A stretch of DNA of 64,000 nt from Actinoplanes italicus (GCF_003001815.1 NZ_PVMZ01000007.1:186001-250000); one strand, 5' to 3'. Shown: positions 15,501 through 24,312, counted from the first letter of the stretch. Program-made: numbers and translations. The notes: a model not told the origin generated them from the sequence alone.

Positions 15501-18028
15501 GGTCGCCCCGGGCCGCTCACGTCTTCCTGTCCGAAGGGGACGGGCCCTGGGCCATCGTCCCGGACGACGCACAGCCTGCTCCCGGGGCTCCGCCGGTGTC
15601 CCCGGCACGGCCGGCGGCTCCTGGCCAGTGGGGGCCTGCTGCCGGGACCGGCACGCCGGGCGGTCAGCCGTCGCCCGCGACGGCGTGGCCGCCCGCGGCT
15701 CGGCCGCCGGTTGTGGGCGGGGCTCCCGATCAGAGCGTGACGAGCGGCGGATTTCCTGGTCAGGGCACCGCGCCGTACCAACCCGAGGTGCCGGGTCAGC
15801 CCGCTGGCCCGTCCCAGCCGGTCGGTCCGGCTCAACCGGGTGGCTCGTCCCGGCTCGGCATTCCGGGTCAGCCTGGTGGTCCGGGTCAGCCGGGTCAACC
15901 GGGTGTCGAGCAGCCCACCGCGGCGACGGCCTGGCCGCCGGCCCCGCGGGCCGGGGATGTTCCCGGCCAGACGGCTGCAGCTGCCAACGCGTGGCCGCCG
16001 GTGGTGCATCCGGACTCCGCGACGCCGTCGCAGGGGCCGGGTTCGGAGCGACCGGGGGATCCGCGATCGGGATACGGCACGTCGCCGGCAGCCGGTCGGC
16101 TGGACGGACCCGGGGCGGGAGCCTGGAACGGACCGACGGGAACGCCGTCCGCACCGCGCTCGGCACCGCCGATGGGAACGCCGGCTACGCAGTCGGCACC
16201 GCCGGTGGGAACGCAGCCGGCACAGCCGGCACAGCCGGCACCGCCGGTGGCACAGCCGGCACCGCAGACGGGCATGCCGTCGGCGCCTCGCTCGGCTCCG
16301 CCCGCTCAGCCTCAGGCCGCCGGAAACGGCTGGAACGGTACGGGACAGCACGCAACGGGCGGGTCACACCGAGCGGACAACACTTGGAAGGGTGGCGTTC
16401 CGGGGCAGAACCCGGCCGGTACCGCGCCCCGCTCGGCGCCGCCGGCTCCGCCCTCGGGTGGTCCGCACGCGTCGTGGAACGGGTTCGGACCTCAGTCTCC
16501 GGCCGGGCCAGCGGCAGTTCCGCAGAGCACTGCCACGCCGGGACAGGCTCCCGCCGCCGGCGTGCCGCGACCGGTGCCGCCCGCGATGACGTCCGGTGGC
16601 CCGCAGGCCGCCGGAGATGACGGCACCCGTCCGGCACCACCCGCCGGCGCCGGGTGGAACGGCGCGACACCCCAGTCGGGCACCGGCTGGAACAGCGCCA
16701 CGCCCGAGGCCGGAACCGGACCGAACCGCCCGACGGCCCCGACGAGCACGGGCTGGAACAGCGCGACACCCGAGGCCGGAACCGGACCGAACAGCCCGGC
16801 CCCCCAGACGGCCGCCGGCTGGAACAGCGCCACACCGCGATCGGCGCCGACCGTCCCACCGGCCGGTGGGCGCGACGCGCCGTCGCGGCCCACCGTGGCC
16901 ATGCCCGAACCGGCTTCCGCCGGGGACGGCGGGGCCCGGCGGGAGAAGCTCGGGTTCCCGCTGGTACGGCCCGACCAGGACGAGTCCGACCGGCCGTACA
17001 TGGACCCGGACGGGACGCTGCACAACCTGAAGCCGATCGCGCGGCTGGAGACGTCGGGGCCGGACACCGAGCCGCGGCGGTACTCGGACACCGCGCTCGG
17101 CAGCGGCTGGTTCGTCAGCAAGGCGGCGGCGAAAGACGAGGAAGACGCCGTATCGGACGGGACCGGCACGGCGGCGACGGCCGGCCCGGAATCGTCGGAC
17201 GGAACTCCCGCGGACGGGGCGAACGGCACAGCGGGCCAGGGCGGCGACCCGGCCGCGGGCGGCGCAAAGCCCGAGGGAGAGAGAGCGGGCGACGACGGCC
17301 AGGACGGGAAGGCGGGCGACGGCGCATCGCCGTGGGACGGCAAGGCCGCGCAGCAGGGGCCGGAACTGGCGCCCCATCTGCCGCTGACGGCCGCCGACCT
17401 GTCCGCGATCCGGTGGCGGCTGGACGGCGCGACCCTGCGCGAGGTGGTCGACAACCGGGACGCCCTGCGGGAGCTCGGCGAACGCCTCGACGGGCCGCTC
17501 GCCGACGAGGCCGACAACATCGTCAAGGCAGGGCTTCTGAGCGTACGTGCGGAGGTGTACCGCCTGCTCGGTGAGCTCGGCATGGCCGCCGCGGCGAGCC
17601 GGTTGGCGCTGGCGCACGCCGAGTCGGCGCACGATCTGCAGTCGATGGTGATCGCGCAGGCCGAGCTGGCGCACGTGCTGCGGCTGCGGGGTGACTACAT
17701 GGAGGCGGACCGGCTGTTCCAGAAGGCGATCGAGGCCGACGTATCGCCGGCGGTGCGCAGCGTGGTGCACGAGAACGCCGGGCGCAGCTGCTTCGATCAG
17801 GGCCGGCACATGGAGGCACTGGACCACTTCGCGCGGGCGGTCCGGCTGGGCGCGGCGGAGGACACCGATCTGGTGGAGCGGATCGGGGTGTGCCTCGAGG
17901 CGGTGTACATCCACGTGTTGCGGGACGGCTGGGGCCCGTACCCCAGAAGGTCTCCGGAGATCTTGACTCCCTTGACCGGGCGCCCGGCCGCGGCCGGTGA
18001 GGCGGGAGTGACCGCGGCGCAGCCGTGA
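12530..18028 (+). CDS. Giant largely disordered protein with C-terminal TPR-like domain
   Basis: 1832 aa from the ATG at 12530 (frame open from a GTG at 12452; the acidic start SFEDDEYWADEYDEYSF looks natural). Regions in order: acidic Tyr-rich head (1-110); Asp/Arg-rich low-complexity tract with dozens of RDDRDPR-like repeats (about 150-430); Gly/Ala/Gln-rich tract including PVGGQ repeats; very long Pro/Gly/Gln/Ala tract (about 780-1460) with TGWNSATPEAGTGPN repeats; a short ordered block near 1490-1535 (DPDGTLHNLKPIARLET, ALGSGWFVSKAA); acidic linker; then about 180 residues of helical TPR-like repeats (RGDYMEADRLFQKAIEAD, QGRHMEALDHFARAVRLG). No signal peptide or membrane helix. It converges with a diguanylate cyclase gene 7 bp away. 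Function unknown; a scaffold or condensate-forming role is speculation. Confidence 0.82.
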   Translation: MSFEDDEYWADEYDEYSFMPSSAVKQEKHYTKRTAPDPVIPTRRRSGAGPDDPRRPKKATFDAERPSWLNDPDFEPIDTSVDNLVGDDFDDVDFNRPELGVDFDKPDFPIVDPAARPELRRGAASQRRGGENRYERTPGARRADDRESPRSDRGHTSSRYRDDGPERWEDAPDRRDRRRDEPASSRDRRRDDVPPRPDPRWDDRDARWDDRDRRPGSRDPRDSRTPWDAREPDLRDPRAYRDDRDPRDLRGPSGDRDLRPADRDPRTGDRDLRAPRDDRDPRGLRSAPGDRDARPSRDDRDPRTVRDDRDGRGSLESRGSRDLRDPRDERRDPARDDRAGRGRRSAEIRPDELWDDEGRAGRGRADERWETVEPPRDDDRPGIGRTIELGADEYWEGQPGRQARPGGDRARATAAWEDDDFGPIRPAGGRRARRDEADARRAGPARNDDLAVTGRAQVPAPGSERGDGLEPGFGSDESYDRYRQDREPRRDAGQPVGGQPVGGQPVGAQPVGADARAGFDSAGREQGERPPAAAGADLTVGRDALSGDVPARGVASDGTPRTERDDPAVLADAAARADAAARADAERANTERAASEREDPDRGLDGRAVQDGGAGSRVDGDGYAGLQGAAVPGASAAGADGSAGDGTGRRTGPDPQSERGGAPNAAGGSGSPAVDAGGAAGNGVPQYGTAGAANPQQDARWGVTQPGAGQVAGGAADGGYGVAGTDQRGGNGEPGAAGARADHSGPGQDEPGKGERKGRGGWRSAVARLVPGQRGSTPVEPTVDLSHRDGPHGNPGQAPNSDAGQTPPPGPGEPAPGAVGSGPRVVRRAEPPVPPKVVTKATPPPAPRVVKADPPVAPRVLAAPAPVPPARVIGPNGVQVPAMPGASDTGTVPDAGERSGTTAGAAGGSAGIERVMGPGAGPAAGVPERTTTTGYGSAGSGDARRPGGPEAAAGRPGQAGAEQLSPYSTGEIRLGPDEAGWADVPQQRGRRSPRAAHVFLSEGDGPWAIVPDDAQPAPGAPPVSPARPAAPGQWGPAAGTGTPGGQPSPATAWPPAARPPVVGGAPDQSVTSGGFPGQGTAPYQPEVPGQPAGPSQPVGPAQPGGSSRLGIPGQPGGPGQPGQPGVEQPTAATAWPPAPRAGDVPGQTAAAANAWPPVVHPDSATPSQGPGSERPGDPRSGYGTSPAAGRLDGPGAGAWNGPTGTPSAPRSAPPMGTPATQSAPPVGTQPAQPAQPAPPVAQPAPQTGMPSAPRSAPPAQPQAAGNGWNGTGQHATGGSHRADNTWKGGVPGQNPAGTAPRSAPPAPPSGGPHASWNGFGPQSPAGPAAVPQSTATPGQAPAAGVPRPVPPAMTSGGPQAAGDDGTRPAPPAGAGWNGATPQSGTGWNSATPEAGTGPNRPTAPTSTGWNSATPEAGTGPNSPAPQTAAGWNSATPRSAPTVPPAGGRDAPSRPTVAMPEPASAGDGGARREKLGFPLVRPDQDESDRPYMDPDGTLHNLKPIARLETSGPDTEPRRYSDTALGSGWFVSKAAAKDEEDAVSDGTGTAATAGPESSDGTPADGANGTAGQGGDPAAGGAKPEGERAGDDGQDGKAGDGASPWDGKAAQQGPELAPHLPLTAADLSAIRWRLDGATLREVVDNRDALRELGERLDGPLADEADNIVKAGLLSVRAEVYRLLGELGMAAAASRLALAHAESAHDLQSMVIAQAELAHVLRLRGDYMEADRLFQKAIEADVSPAVRSVVHENAGRSCFDQGRHMEALDHFARAVRLGAAEDTDLVERIGVCLEAVYIHVLRDGWGPYPRRSPEILTPLTGRPAAAGEAGVTAAQP

Positions 18029-18035
18029 GGGGTCG

Positions 18036-19064
18036 TCAGCCCGCGCGGCTGACGACCGGCAGGTGGGCCATCATGCTGCGGCCCCGGCCGCCCTCCTTGG
18101 CCCGGTAGAGCGCCGCGTCGGCGGCCTTCTGCAGGTCGTCGGTGGCCTGGGCGTGGTCGGGCGCGACCGCGATGCCGATGCTGAGGCTGGGTGGCCCGCA
18201 GGGCAGGCCGGTGGTGTCCCGGACGCGGGTCCGGACGTGTTCGACGTAGCGGACGGCCGCGTAGGGCGCGGCGCGGAGCAGGACCGCGAACTCGTCGCCG
18301 CCGAGGCGGGCGACCATGTTTTCGCGGTCCTCGGCGGCGCCGCGGAGGGCGTCGGCGACGGTACGCAAGGCGAGGTCCCCGACGGCGTGTCCCCACGTGT
18401 CGTTGATCGTCTTGAAGTGGTCGACGTCGATCATGATGAGGGCCAGCGGGTGGTCGGGTCCGACGTCGCCGGCCATCCGGTCGAGTTCGGCGTCGAAGGC
18501 CCGCCTGTTGGCCACGCCGGTCAGCGAGTCGGAGGTGGCCTGGGCCTCGAGGACGGCGCGCAGCCGGTCGTTGCGTTCGCGCAGGCCGGCGACGACGACG
18601 CCGGTCATCGCCATGGCCACGGTGATCGCGATCCAGTCGAGCAGCGCCTGGCCGCCCTCCTGGTACTGGAAGGCGGTGATCGCGTGCCCGGCGGAGATCT
18701 GGGCGACGGTGCCGGCGATGAACCTGCGGTTGAGGAACATCGCGGCGTAGAGCAGTGGCCACAGGTAGAAGAGTTGCGGCCCCATCGTCGCGTCCCGGGT
18801 CGCCACGTTGAGCGCGGTGATCACACCAGCGCCCGCGAACGGGACGATCAGCCAGAACAGCCGGGGCATCGCTGCCGGGCGGCGCAGGCAGGCCAGGCCG
18901 ACGACGAACAGGACCACCGAGGTGACGCCGAGGGCGATGAGCTCGGGCAGCGGGTCGCCGAACTTCATCAGAACACCGGTGACGAAGTTGTACGGCGCGG
19001 CGGCCAGCATCAGGTAGGCGACGGCACGGGCGGCGCCGTGCAAATCGCGCAACTGATGCGCCAA
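18036..19064 (-). CDS. Membrane diguanylate cyclase (GGDEF)
   Basis: Makes cyclic di-GMP from GTP at the membrane. 342 aa: about five or six transmembrane helices in residues 15-165, then a GGDEF domain. Key features are DSLTGVANRRAF (179-190), the metal site MIDVDHFKTIND and the intact active-site GGDEF at 255-259. The position of the inhibitory RxxD site, five residues before GGDEF, is not conserved (DREN), so product feedback is not expected. TTG start with GGAGGA 7 bp upstream. It is monocistronic and convergent with the giant TPR gene. With the chemosensory operon 7 kb away it may supply the c-di-GMP branch that the operon lacks; that is inference. Confidence 0.92.
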   Translation of the reverse strand: MAHQLRDLHGAARAVAYLMLAAAPYNFVTGVLMKFGDPLPELIALGVTSVVLFVVGLACLRRPAAMPRLFWLIVPFAGAGVITALNVATRDATMGPQLFYLWPLLYAAMFLNRRFIAGTVAQISAGHAITAFQYQEGGQALLDWIAITVAMAMTGVVVAGLRERNDRLRAVLEAQATSDSLTGVANRRAFDAELDRMAGDVGPDHPLALIMIDVDHFKTINDTWGHAVGDLALRTVADALRGAAEDRENMVARLGGDEFAVLLRAAPYAAVRYVEHVRTRVRDTTGLPCGPPSLSIGIAVAPDHAQATDDLQKAADAALYRAKEGGRGRSMMAHLPVVSRAG

Positions 19065-19160
19065 GGTATTCTCCTCCGGGTCCGGTCCGAAACCTTCATT
19101 CGGTTCGGCTGGCCTTCTCCTGAGGTCTTACCCCGTGCACGGTGGGTCTCACTCCGGGTG

Positions 19161-20345
19161 CTATTCGGTACGCAACGCGACCACCGGGTCGAGGCGGCCG
19201 GCCCGCTGGGCGGGGACCACGCCGAACACGATCCCGACGGCCGCGGACACGCCGAAGGCGAGCGTCATCGACCACCAGGTGAGGGCGGCCGGCACCGGGC
19301 TGAGCCCGTCGACGAGCAGCGCGGTGCCAGCGCCGAGAGCCATGCCGAGGATCCCGCCGGTGGTGGTCAGCAGGACCGCCTCGAGCAGGAACTGGACGCC
19401 GATGTCGCGGGGCCGGGCACCGACGGCCTTGCGCAGACCGATCTCCTTCGTCCGCTCACGGACCGAGACGAGCATGATGTTGGAGACGCCGACGCCACCG
19501 ACGAGCAGACTGATACCGGCGATGGCCGCGAGCACGCCGGTGAGCACGCCGAGGATGTCGCCGAGCACGCCGAGGATCTGCTCCTGGGTGACGGCCGAGA
19601 AGTCGGTGTCCGGGTGGCGTTCGGCGAGGGTCGCGACGACGGCGTCGGAGAGTTCGCCGATGCGTTCCCGGTCGGGGGCGCGGATCGCGATGCCGTCGAT
19701 GCGTTCGGTGCCGAGCAGGCGCTGCGCGGCGGTGACCGGTACGTGCACCTCGCCGTCCCGATCGACGCCGAGGCTCTGGCCGAGCGGCTCGAAAACGCCG
19801 ATCACCCGGAACCGGACACCGCCGATGGTGATCTGCCGGCCGATCGGGTCCCGGTCGCCGAACAGGTCACGGGCCGTCCCGGCGCCGAGCACCGCGACCC
19901 GGCGGCCGGTGCTGACGTCGGTCCTGGTCAGGTAGGTGCCCCGGTCGAGGTTGCGGACGAAGACGGTCGGCGTGGTCTCGAGGACGCCCTGCATGCTGGC
20001 GAAGCGGGTGCGTGAGCCGGCGCGTACCGTCTCGCCCGACGCGATGGTGACCGCGACCCGCGTCCGGTCGCCGACCACCCGGTTGATCGCGTCGATGTCG
20101 TCGAGGGTGAGCGGTGACGAGGTGGGCGCCGACCCGGCCTCGATCCGGCCCGGCACGACAAGCAGCAGGTTCGAGCCGAGTCCCTCGACCTGATTCTCGA
20201 TCTGCTGCTTGGTGCCGGTGCCGATGGCGACCAGGGCCACCACCGCGGCCACCCCGATGATCACGCCGAGCATGGTGAGCATGCTGCGCAGCCGGTTGGC
20301 GCGCAGCGCTTCGAGGGCGACCCGCCAGGCCTCAGCCAGCCGCAC
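19161..20345 (-). CDS. MacB-type ABC transporter permease
   Basis: 394 aa, MacB_PCD plus FtsX architecture. One N-terminal membrane helix (about 20-45, LTMLGVIIGVAAVVALVAIG), a large extracellular domain, and three C-terminal helices around residues 270-385. Family signatures: IENQVEGLGSNLLLVVPG, ISLLVGGVGVSNIMLVSVRERTKEIGLRKAVGA, and terminal RLDPVVALRTE. It works with the ATPase whose gene overlaps by 14 bp and with the membrane-fusion-like lipoprotein at the head of the operon. In Gram-positives such trios export peptides, lipids or drugs, or act mechanically on envelope proteins; the substrate is not evident. Confidence 0.92.
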   Translation of the reverse strand: MRLAEAWRVALEALRANRLRSMLTMLGVIIGVAAVVALVAIGTGTKQQIENQVEGLGSNLLLVVPGRIEAGSAPTSSPLTLDDIDAINRVVGDRTRVAVTIASGETVRAGSRTRFASMQGVLETTPTVFVRNLDRGTYLTRTDVSTGRRVAVLGAGTARDLFGDRDPIGRQITIGGVRFRVIGVFEPLGQSLGVDRDGEVHVPVTAAQRLLGTERIDGIAIRAPDRERIGELSDAVVATLAERHPDTDFSAVTQEQILGVLGDILGVLTGVLAAIAGISLLVGGVGVSNIMLVSVRERTKEIGLRKAVGARPRDIGVQFLLEAVLLTTTGGILGMALGAGTALLVDGLSPVPAALTWWSMTLAFGVSAAVGIVFGVVPAQRAGRLDPVVALRTE

Positions 20346-21009
20346 TGATCAGCCCGTCCTTCATCACGATCTGCCGGTGGGCACGGGCCGCCACGTCCCG
20401 GTCGTGGGTGACGAGCACGACGGCGACCCCGTCGGCGTTGAGCGATTCGAGCAGGGCCAGGACGGACTGGCCGGTGGCCGAGTCGAGGTTGCCGGTCGGT
20501 TCGTCGGCGAGCAGCACGGACGGGCCGGTGACCAGGGCGCGGGCGATGGCGACGCGCTGTTGTTCGCCACCGGACATCTGGTTGGGGCGGTGGGTGACGC
20601 GGTGCGCGAGGCCGACGCGTCCGAGCATGGCGGCGGCGCGTTCCCGGCGTTCGCGGCGGCCGATCCCGCGGTAGACCAGCGGCAGGCCGACGTTGTCCTG
20701 CGCGGTGGTGCGGGCCAGCAGGTGGAAGCTCTGGAAGACGAACCCGATGGTGGTGTTGCGCAGTTCGGCCATCTCGTCGGGGGTGAGCTTGCTGACGTCG
20801 CGGCCGCCGATCAGCAGGGTCCCGCCGGTCGGCCGGTCGAGCCCGCCGAGCAGGTGCATCAGCGTCGACTTGCCGGAGCCGGAGGTGCCGACGATGGCCA
20901 CGTAGTCACCGGCTTCGACGGTCAGGGACACGCCGCGCAGCGCGGGCACCGAGACGCCGTCGAGCTCGTAGGTGCGGCTGACGTCGTCGGCGACGATCGC
21001 GGCGGTCAC
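20332..21009 (-). CDS. MacB-type ABC transporter ATP-binding protein
   Basis: 225 aa cytoplasmic ATPase of the LolD/MacB class. Walker A GTSGSGKST near residue 41, Q-loop FVFQSFHLL, signature MSGGEQQRVAIARAL, Walker B VLLADEPTGNLD and H-loop VTHD are all intact. It overlaps the upstream lipoprotein gene by four bases and the downstream permease gene by 14, so the three are translationally linked. Substrate unknown. Confidence 0.95.
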   Translation of the reverse strand: MTAAIVADDVSRTYELDGVSVPALRGVSLTVEAGDYVAIVGTSGSGKSTLMHLLGGLDRPTGGTLLIGGRDVSKLTPDEMAELRNTTIGFVFQSFHLLARTTAQDNVGLPLVYRGIGRRERRERAAAMLGRVGLAHRVTHRPNQMSGGEQQRVAIARALVTGPSVLLADEPTGNLDSATGQSVLALLESLNADGVAVVLVTHDRDVAARAHRQIVMKDGLISAAG

Positions 21010-22367
21010 GGGGCCTCGTCGCCGGCCGCGACCTGGTCGGCGCCGGCGACCACGACCCTCTCCCCCGCGCCGACGCCGGAGACGATCTGCACGGTGTCCT
21101 CGCCCTGCACGCCGAGGCGTACGGGCACCGCGGTGTAGCGGCCGTCCCGGACCGCCCAGACCGTGTCGCGGCCGTCGGTGCTGACCACGGCCGACGCCGG
21201 GACGGTCACGGCACTGGTCGCCTGCCGCACCTTCAGCCGGATGACCGCGCTCATGCCGGGCCGTGGGTTGGGCGCGGCCTCGCCGCTGTCCGGGTACGAG
21301 CCCTCGCCGAGTTCGAGGCGGACCTTGTACGAGACGCCGCCGCGGGCCGAGGTGGTGGGGAGCAGGTCGACGGCCTTGACGGTGGCCGGGTAGAGGGCGC
21401 CGGGTGCGGCGTCGAGTTCGATGTCGGCGGCGACGCCCGCCTCGACGAGCAGCACGTCCGTCTCGTCGACCTCGGCGGAGAGCCCGAGCCGCGCGGTGTC
21501 GACGACGGTCACCACCGGGGTACCGGCCGCCACGTAGCCGCCCTCGGGGACGGCGGCGTCGACGCCGGGCGCGGCACCGCCGGAGCCGGTCGGGACCTGC
21601 CCACCCTCGAGGAGCCCGGCCAGGGAGCTGCCGCCGCTCTGCGCCGGGCCGCCGAGCTGCACCACCCCGGCGACGGGCGCCTTGAGGGTCAGCGCCTCCA
21701 CGGCCGCGTCGGCGAGTTCGTACGCCTGCTCGGCCTGAAGTCTCTGGGCCGCGGAGAGGGTGCCCATGGCCCGCGACAGCGAGTTGACGCCCCGCTGCAC
21801 CGACCGCAGCGCCGCCGCGGAGGCGTCCGAGGCGGTCTCGTAGTTGCGTTCGGCCGCGTCGACCTGGTCGGTGAGTGCCTTGCGGACCTGCGGGTCGGCG
21901 ATCTTCTTCGCCGCGGCGCGGGCCTGCTCGAACGCGTCGGCGGCCTGCTTGTCGGTGCGATGGCGGACGGCGGTGAACTCGGCCGTCCCGCCGACGCTCA
22001 CCCCGGAGCCGGACGGCGCCTTCTCGACGGCGTCGCGGGCGGCGTCGCGGCGCCGGGTCAGCTCGGGCGAGTCGATGACGGCGAGGACGTCACCCTTGCG
22101 GACCTGCTGCCCGGGTTCGGCATACAGCTCGCGGAGGGTGCCGGCGGCGGGCGCGGTCAGGGTCGCGGCGGTGCGGGCGGTCACCGCGCCGGGCGCCTCG
22201 ACGATCTCGTCGACCGTGCCGACCTCGGCGTTGCCGAGCCGGACCGGGTTCTCCTGGTCGTCGCAGGAGGCCGCGGTCAGTGGCAGGAGCACCAGGACAC
22301 CGGCGGCGATGATCACTGCACGTGAGCGGGCGCGATACACAGCCGCCACTCTAGCCCGATCTACCAT
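21006..22367 (-). CDS. Membrane-fusion (HlyD/MacA-like) efflux lipoprotein
   Basis: 453 aa from the ATG at 22367; the frame continues upstream but the signal peptide starts here (VIIAAGVLVLLPLTAASC). The Cys at about residue 33 may be lipidated. After it comes a lipoyl-like barrel (VDEIVEAPGAVTARTAATLTAPAAGTLRELYAEPGQQVRKGDVLAVID), a coiled-coil hairpin (about 110-215), the second lipoyl half, then beta-barrel and C-terminal domains (RPGMSAVIRLKV, AVVSTDGRDTVWAVRDG). This is the MacA-like adaptor of the tripartite-type transporter. In a Gram-positive envelope it probably bridges permease and wall. First gene of the operon. Confidence 0.88.
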   Translation of the reverse strand: MVDRARVAAVYRARSRAVIIAAGVLVLLPLTAASCDDQENPVRLGNAEVGTVDEIVEAPGAVTARTAATLTAPAAGTLRELYAEPGQQVRKGDVLAVIDSPELTRRRDAARDAVEKAPSGSGVSVGGTAEFTAVRHRTDKQAADAFEQARAAAKKIADPQVRKALTDQVDAAERNYETASDASAAALRSVQRGVNSLSRAMGTLSAAQRLQAEQAYELADAAVEALTLKAPVAGVVQLGGPAQSGGSSLAGLLEGGQVPTGSGGAAPGVDAAVPEGGYVAAGTPVVTVVDTARLGLSAEVDETDVLLVEAGVAADIELDAAPGALYPATVKAVDLLPTTSARGGVSYKVRLELGEGSYPDSGEAAPNPRPGMSAVIRLKVRQATSAVTVPASAVVSTDGRDTVWAVRDGRYTAVPVRLGVQGEDTVQIVSGVGAGERVVVAGADQVAAGDEAP

Positions 22368-22393
22368 CCAGCCTCGCCGATGGCGGCGCAACG

Positions 22394-22428
22394 GAGCGGG
22401 CCGCCCCTCGGTGAGGGACGGCCCGCTC
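22394..22428 (-). terminator. Terminator hairpin after the L,D-transpeptidase gene
   Basis: Arms GAGCGGGCCGCCCCT (22394-22408) and AGGGACGGCCCGCTC (22414-22428) pair over 15 positions with one C/A mismatch, around a 5-nt loop. It lies 20 bp downstream of the stop at 22448 and before the efflux operon start, so it probably separates the two units. Confidence 0.65.
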
Positions 22429-22447
22429 GCTGGTGAAGCTGTTCGGA

Positions 22448-23203
22448 TCAGGTGCCGGGACGACGCCCGATGACCTTCACCGTCATGCCGATCTTGCCGA
22501 TGCTCCAGTACTTCTTGGCGTCGGACTCGAGCAGGTTCACGCAGCCGTGCGACCCGCGCCACTTGTCGTGGATGTAGGTCGTGGTCTGGTGGAAGCCGCG
22601 CCCGCCGATGAAGCGCTGCCAGTACGGCAGCCACACCTCGTACGGGTCGGACCATTCCTTCTTCGTCCGCTTATTGATCTTGAAGGTGCCCGCCGGGGTC
22701 CGGTAACCCTTGTACCCGGTACGGGTGATCGTCGGGGTGACGAACACCTTGCCGTTCTTCATGACCCACGTCGTCTGGTTGGTCAGATCGACGCAGAAGG
22801 TGATGCCGGTCTTCTTGGCCTTGCAGGCCGCCGTCTTCGTCGCCGCCAGTCGCTTGGCCACGTCGAAGGTCGTCGGTCCCGCCAGGCCCTTGGCCGGCTG
22901 GATGCCGAAACGCTTCTGGAACTTCACGATCGCGGCACAGTCGGCGGGCGACTGCTTGCCGTCGACCGTCACGGTGCCGTAGCCACCCAGCTTCTTCAGG
23001 TAGCCCTCGACCTGCTTCTGGTACTTGCCGGTCGCACACGACGCGGCGGCCGCCTTGGTGACCACCGTGGTGCTCACTGCCGCGGCCGCCGGCGCGGACG
23101 CACCGGCGCTCGCCGGCGTCAGCGCGATAGCGCCGAGACCGCCACCCACCAGCGCCGCCATCGTGGCGCCGGCGAGGCGAGCGGAAACCCGTCCCCTTGC
23201 CAA
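22448..23203 (-). CDS. Secreted L,D-transpeptidase with peptidoglycan-binding domain
   Basis: Cell-wall cross-linking enzyme (YkuD fold) forming 3-3 or protein-linked peptide bonds outside the membrane. TTG start at 23203, with GGGGAGG ideally placed; the frame extends upstream without a ribosome site. 251 aa: signal peptide (about 1-36, LVGGGLGAIALTPASA), a peptidoglycan-binding-like region (about 55-125, DGKQSPADCAAIVKFQKRFGIQPAKGLAGPTT), then the catalytic domain with TPAGTFKI and the motif SHGCVNL (218-224), catalytic Cys221 and His219. It precedes the efflux operon in the same direction but a terminator intervenes. The upstream CAP-domain lipoprotein gene is another surface protein. Confidence 0.92.
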   Translation of the reverse strand: MARGRVSARLAGATMAALVGGGLGAIALTPASAGASAPAAAAVSTTVVTKAAAASCATGKYQKQVEGYLKKLGGYGTVTVDGKQSPADCAAIVKFQKRFGIQPAKGLAGPTTFDVAKRLAATKTAACKAKKTGITFCVDLTNQTTWVMKNGKVFVTPTITRTGYKGYRTPAGTFKINKRTKKEWSDPYEVWLPYWQRFIGGRGFHQTTTYIHDKWRGSHGCVNLLESDAKKYWSIGKIGMTVKVIGRRPGT

Positions 23204-23332
23204 AGTGATCCTCCCCAGGACTGATTGGTCCGCACATCGAAGCACAGCCGTCTCACCTGTGGAGGCCCGGAGGGACCGGTGACACGAAACCGGTATGCCA
23301 TCGGCATCCGGGTGCACCGGCTTGAGGGGATC

Positions 23333-24088
23333 TCAGCTACGGGGCGTGGCGAAATCCTGCACCCAGTAGGGCGTCTTGTCCGAGGCCAGGGCCAGCCCGA
23401 CGCCCATCTGGTCGAGCTGGCAGTCCAGGATGTTCTCCCGGTGGCCCGGGCTGTTCATCCAGTCGTTCATCACCTCGTACGGGCTGTCCTGGCCCTTGGC
23501 GATGTTCTCGCCGTAGCGGCGCCAGACGTAGCCCGCGTCGGTCACCCGCTCGCCGGCCCGGTCGCCGCGCGGTGACTCGTGGTCGAAGTAGTCGCGCCGG
23601 GCCATGTCGGCGGCGTGCCGGTTCGCCGCCTCGATCAACCGCCGGTCCAGCGTGATCGGATCGCAGCCGGCCGTCCGGCGGTTGCGGTTGACCAGGGCGA
23701 GAACCTGCTGCTGCACCGGCGCCTGCAGGCCGGGCGAGACCGAGGAGGCGGTGATGGCGGTACGCGACGCGACGATCGGATCACCGTCGGGTGCCGCGTC
23801 GGCGGCACGGGGTGCGGGCTGCACCGCCCGCGAAGGCTCGGCCGGCGGCGAAGTGGTGCGGACGGCCGCCGGGGTCGCGGGCGGGCGCGGCGCGCCACCC
23901 CACCCCGTCTGCGGGTCGTCCTGATGACTCAGCAGCGCCGGGTCCCCGTACAACCGCCGGAGGTCCGCCTTTGCCGTTGCCGTGGTGTCCGGTGTGTCCG
24001 GTGGCTCGTGTGCCAGCGCGCGAGCGGCGCAGCCACTCGAGACCAGCGTCACGGCAGCCAGGCCGAGCACTACCAGAGGTTTCCGCAT
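23333..24088 (-). CDS. CAP/SCP-domain lipoprotein
   Basis: 251 aa surface lipoprotein. The signal peptide KPLVVLGLAAVTLVSSGC ends in a lipobox, with Cys at about residue 20. A Pro/Ala-rich linker (about 45-125) follows, then a CAP domain of the bacterial YkwD type: ALVNRNRRTAGCDPITLDRRLIEAANRHAADMARRDYFDHESPRGD, GENIA and WMNSPGHRENIL. The conserved His and Glu of the CAP cavity are present. ATG start at 24088 with GGGGA upstream; the longer frame to 24646 is not coding. Biochemical role unknown in bacteria generally. The gene sits between a divergent acyltransferase and the L,D-transpeptidase. Confidence 0.9.
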   Translation of the reverse strand: MRKPLVVLGLAAVTLVSSGCAARALAHEPPDTPDTTATAKADLRRLYGDPALLSHQDDPQTGWGGAPRPPATPAAVRTTSPPAEPSRAVQPAPRAADAAPDGDPIVASRTAITASSVSPGLQAPVQQQVLALVNRNRRTAGCDPITLDRRLIEAANRHAADMARRDYFDHESPRGDRAGERVTDAGYVWRRYGENIAKGQDSPYEVMNDWMNSPGHRENILDCQLDQMGVGLALASDKTPYWVQDFATPRS

Positions 24089-24312
24089 GTCCCCGTCGAT
24101 CCCCTTGTTCCACCGCGCCCCGGCCGCTCCGGGGCGCTCACCGGTAGACCAACGGGGCGGCCAGCGGAAACGCAACGGAGACCGGATCACGGGTGTCGCA
24201 CAAGCGCACAGGATTCCGGCGTTCTTCCACCTATCGGGGTAATCCACACAGGCGCATTCCGCCGTCCGGCCGGTGGTCCCGGCCTCGGGCGGGCCGTCGC
24301 TACGGTTTCGCG

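Noticed and set aside
14405..17914. Long minus-strand frames opposite the giant gene (14405-16351 and 16364-17914)
   Set aside because: They are Arg/Pro-rich shadows of a GC-rich low-complexity gene; the plus-strand frame has the acidic start, ordered island and TPR domain.
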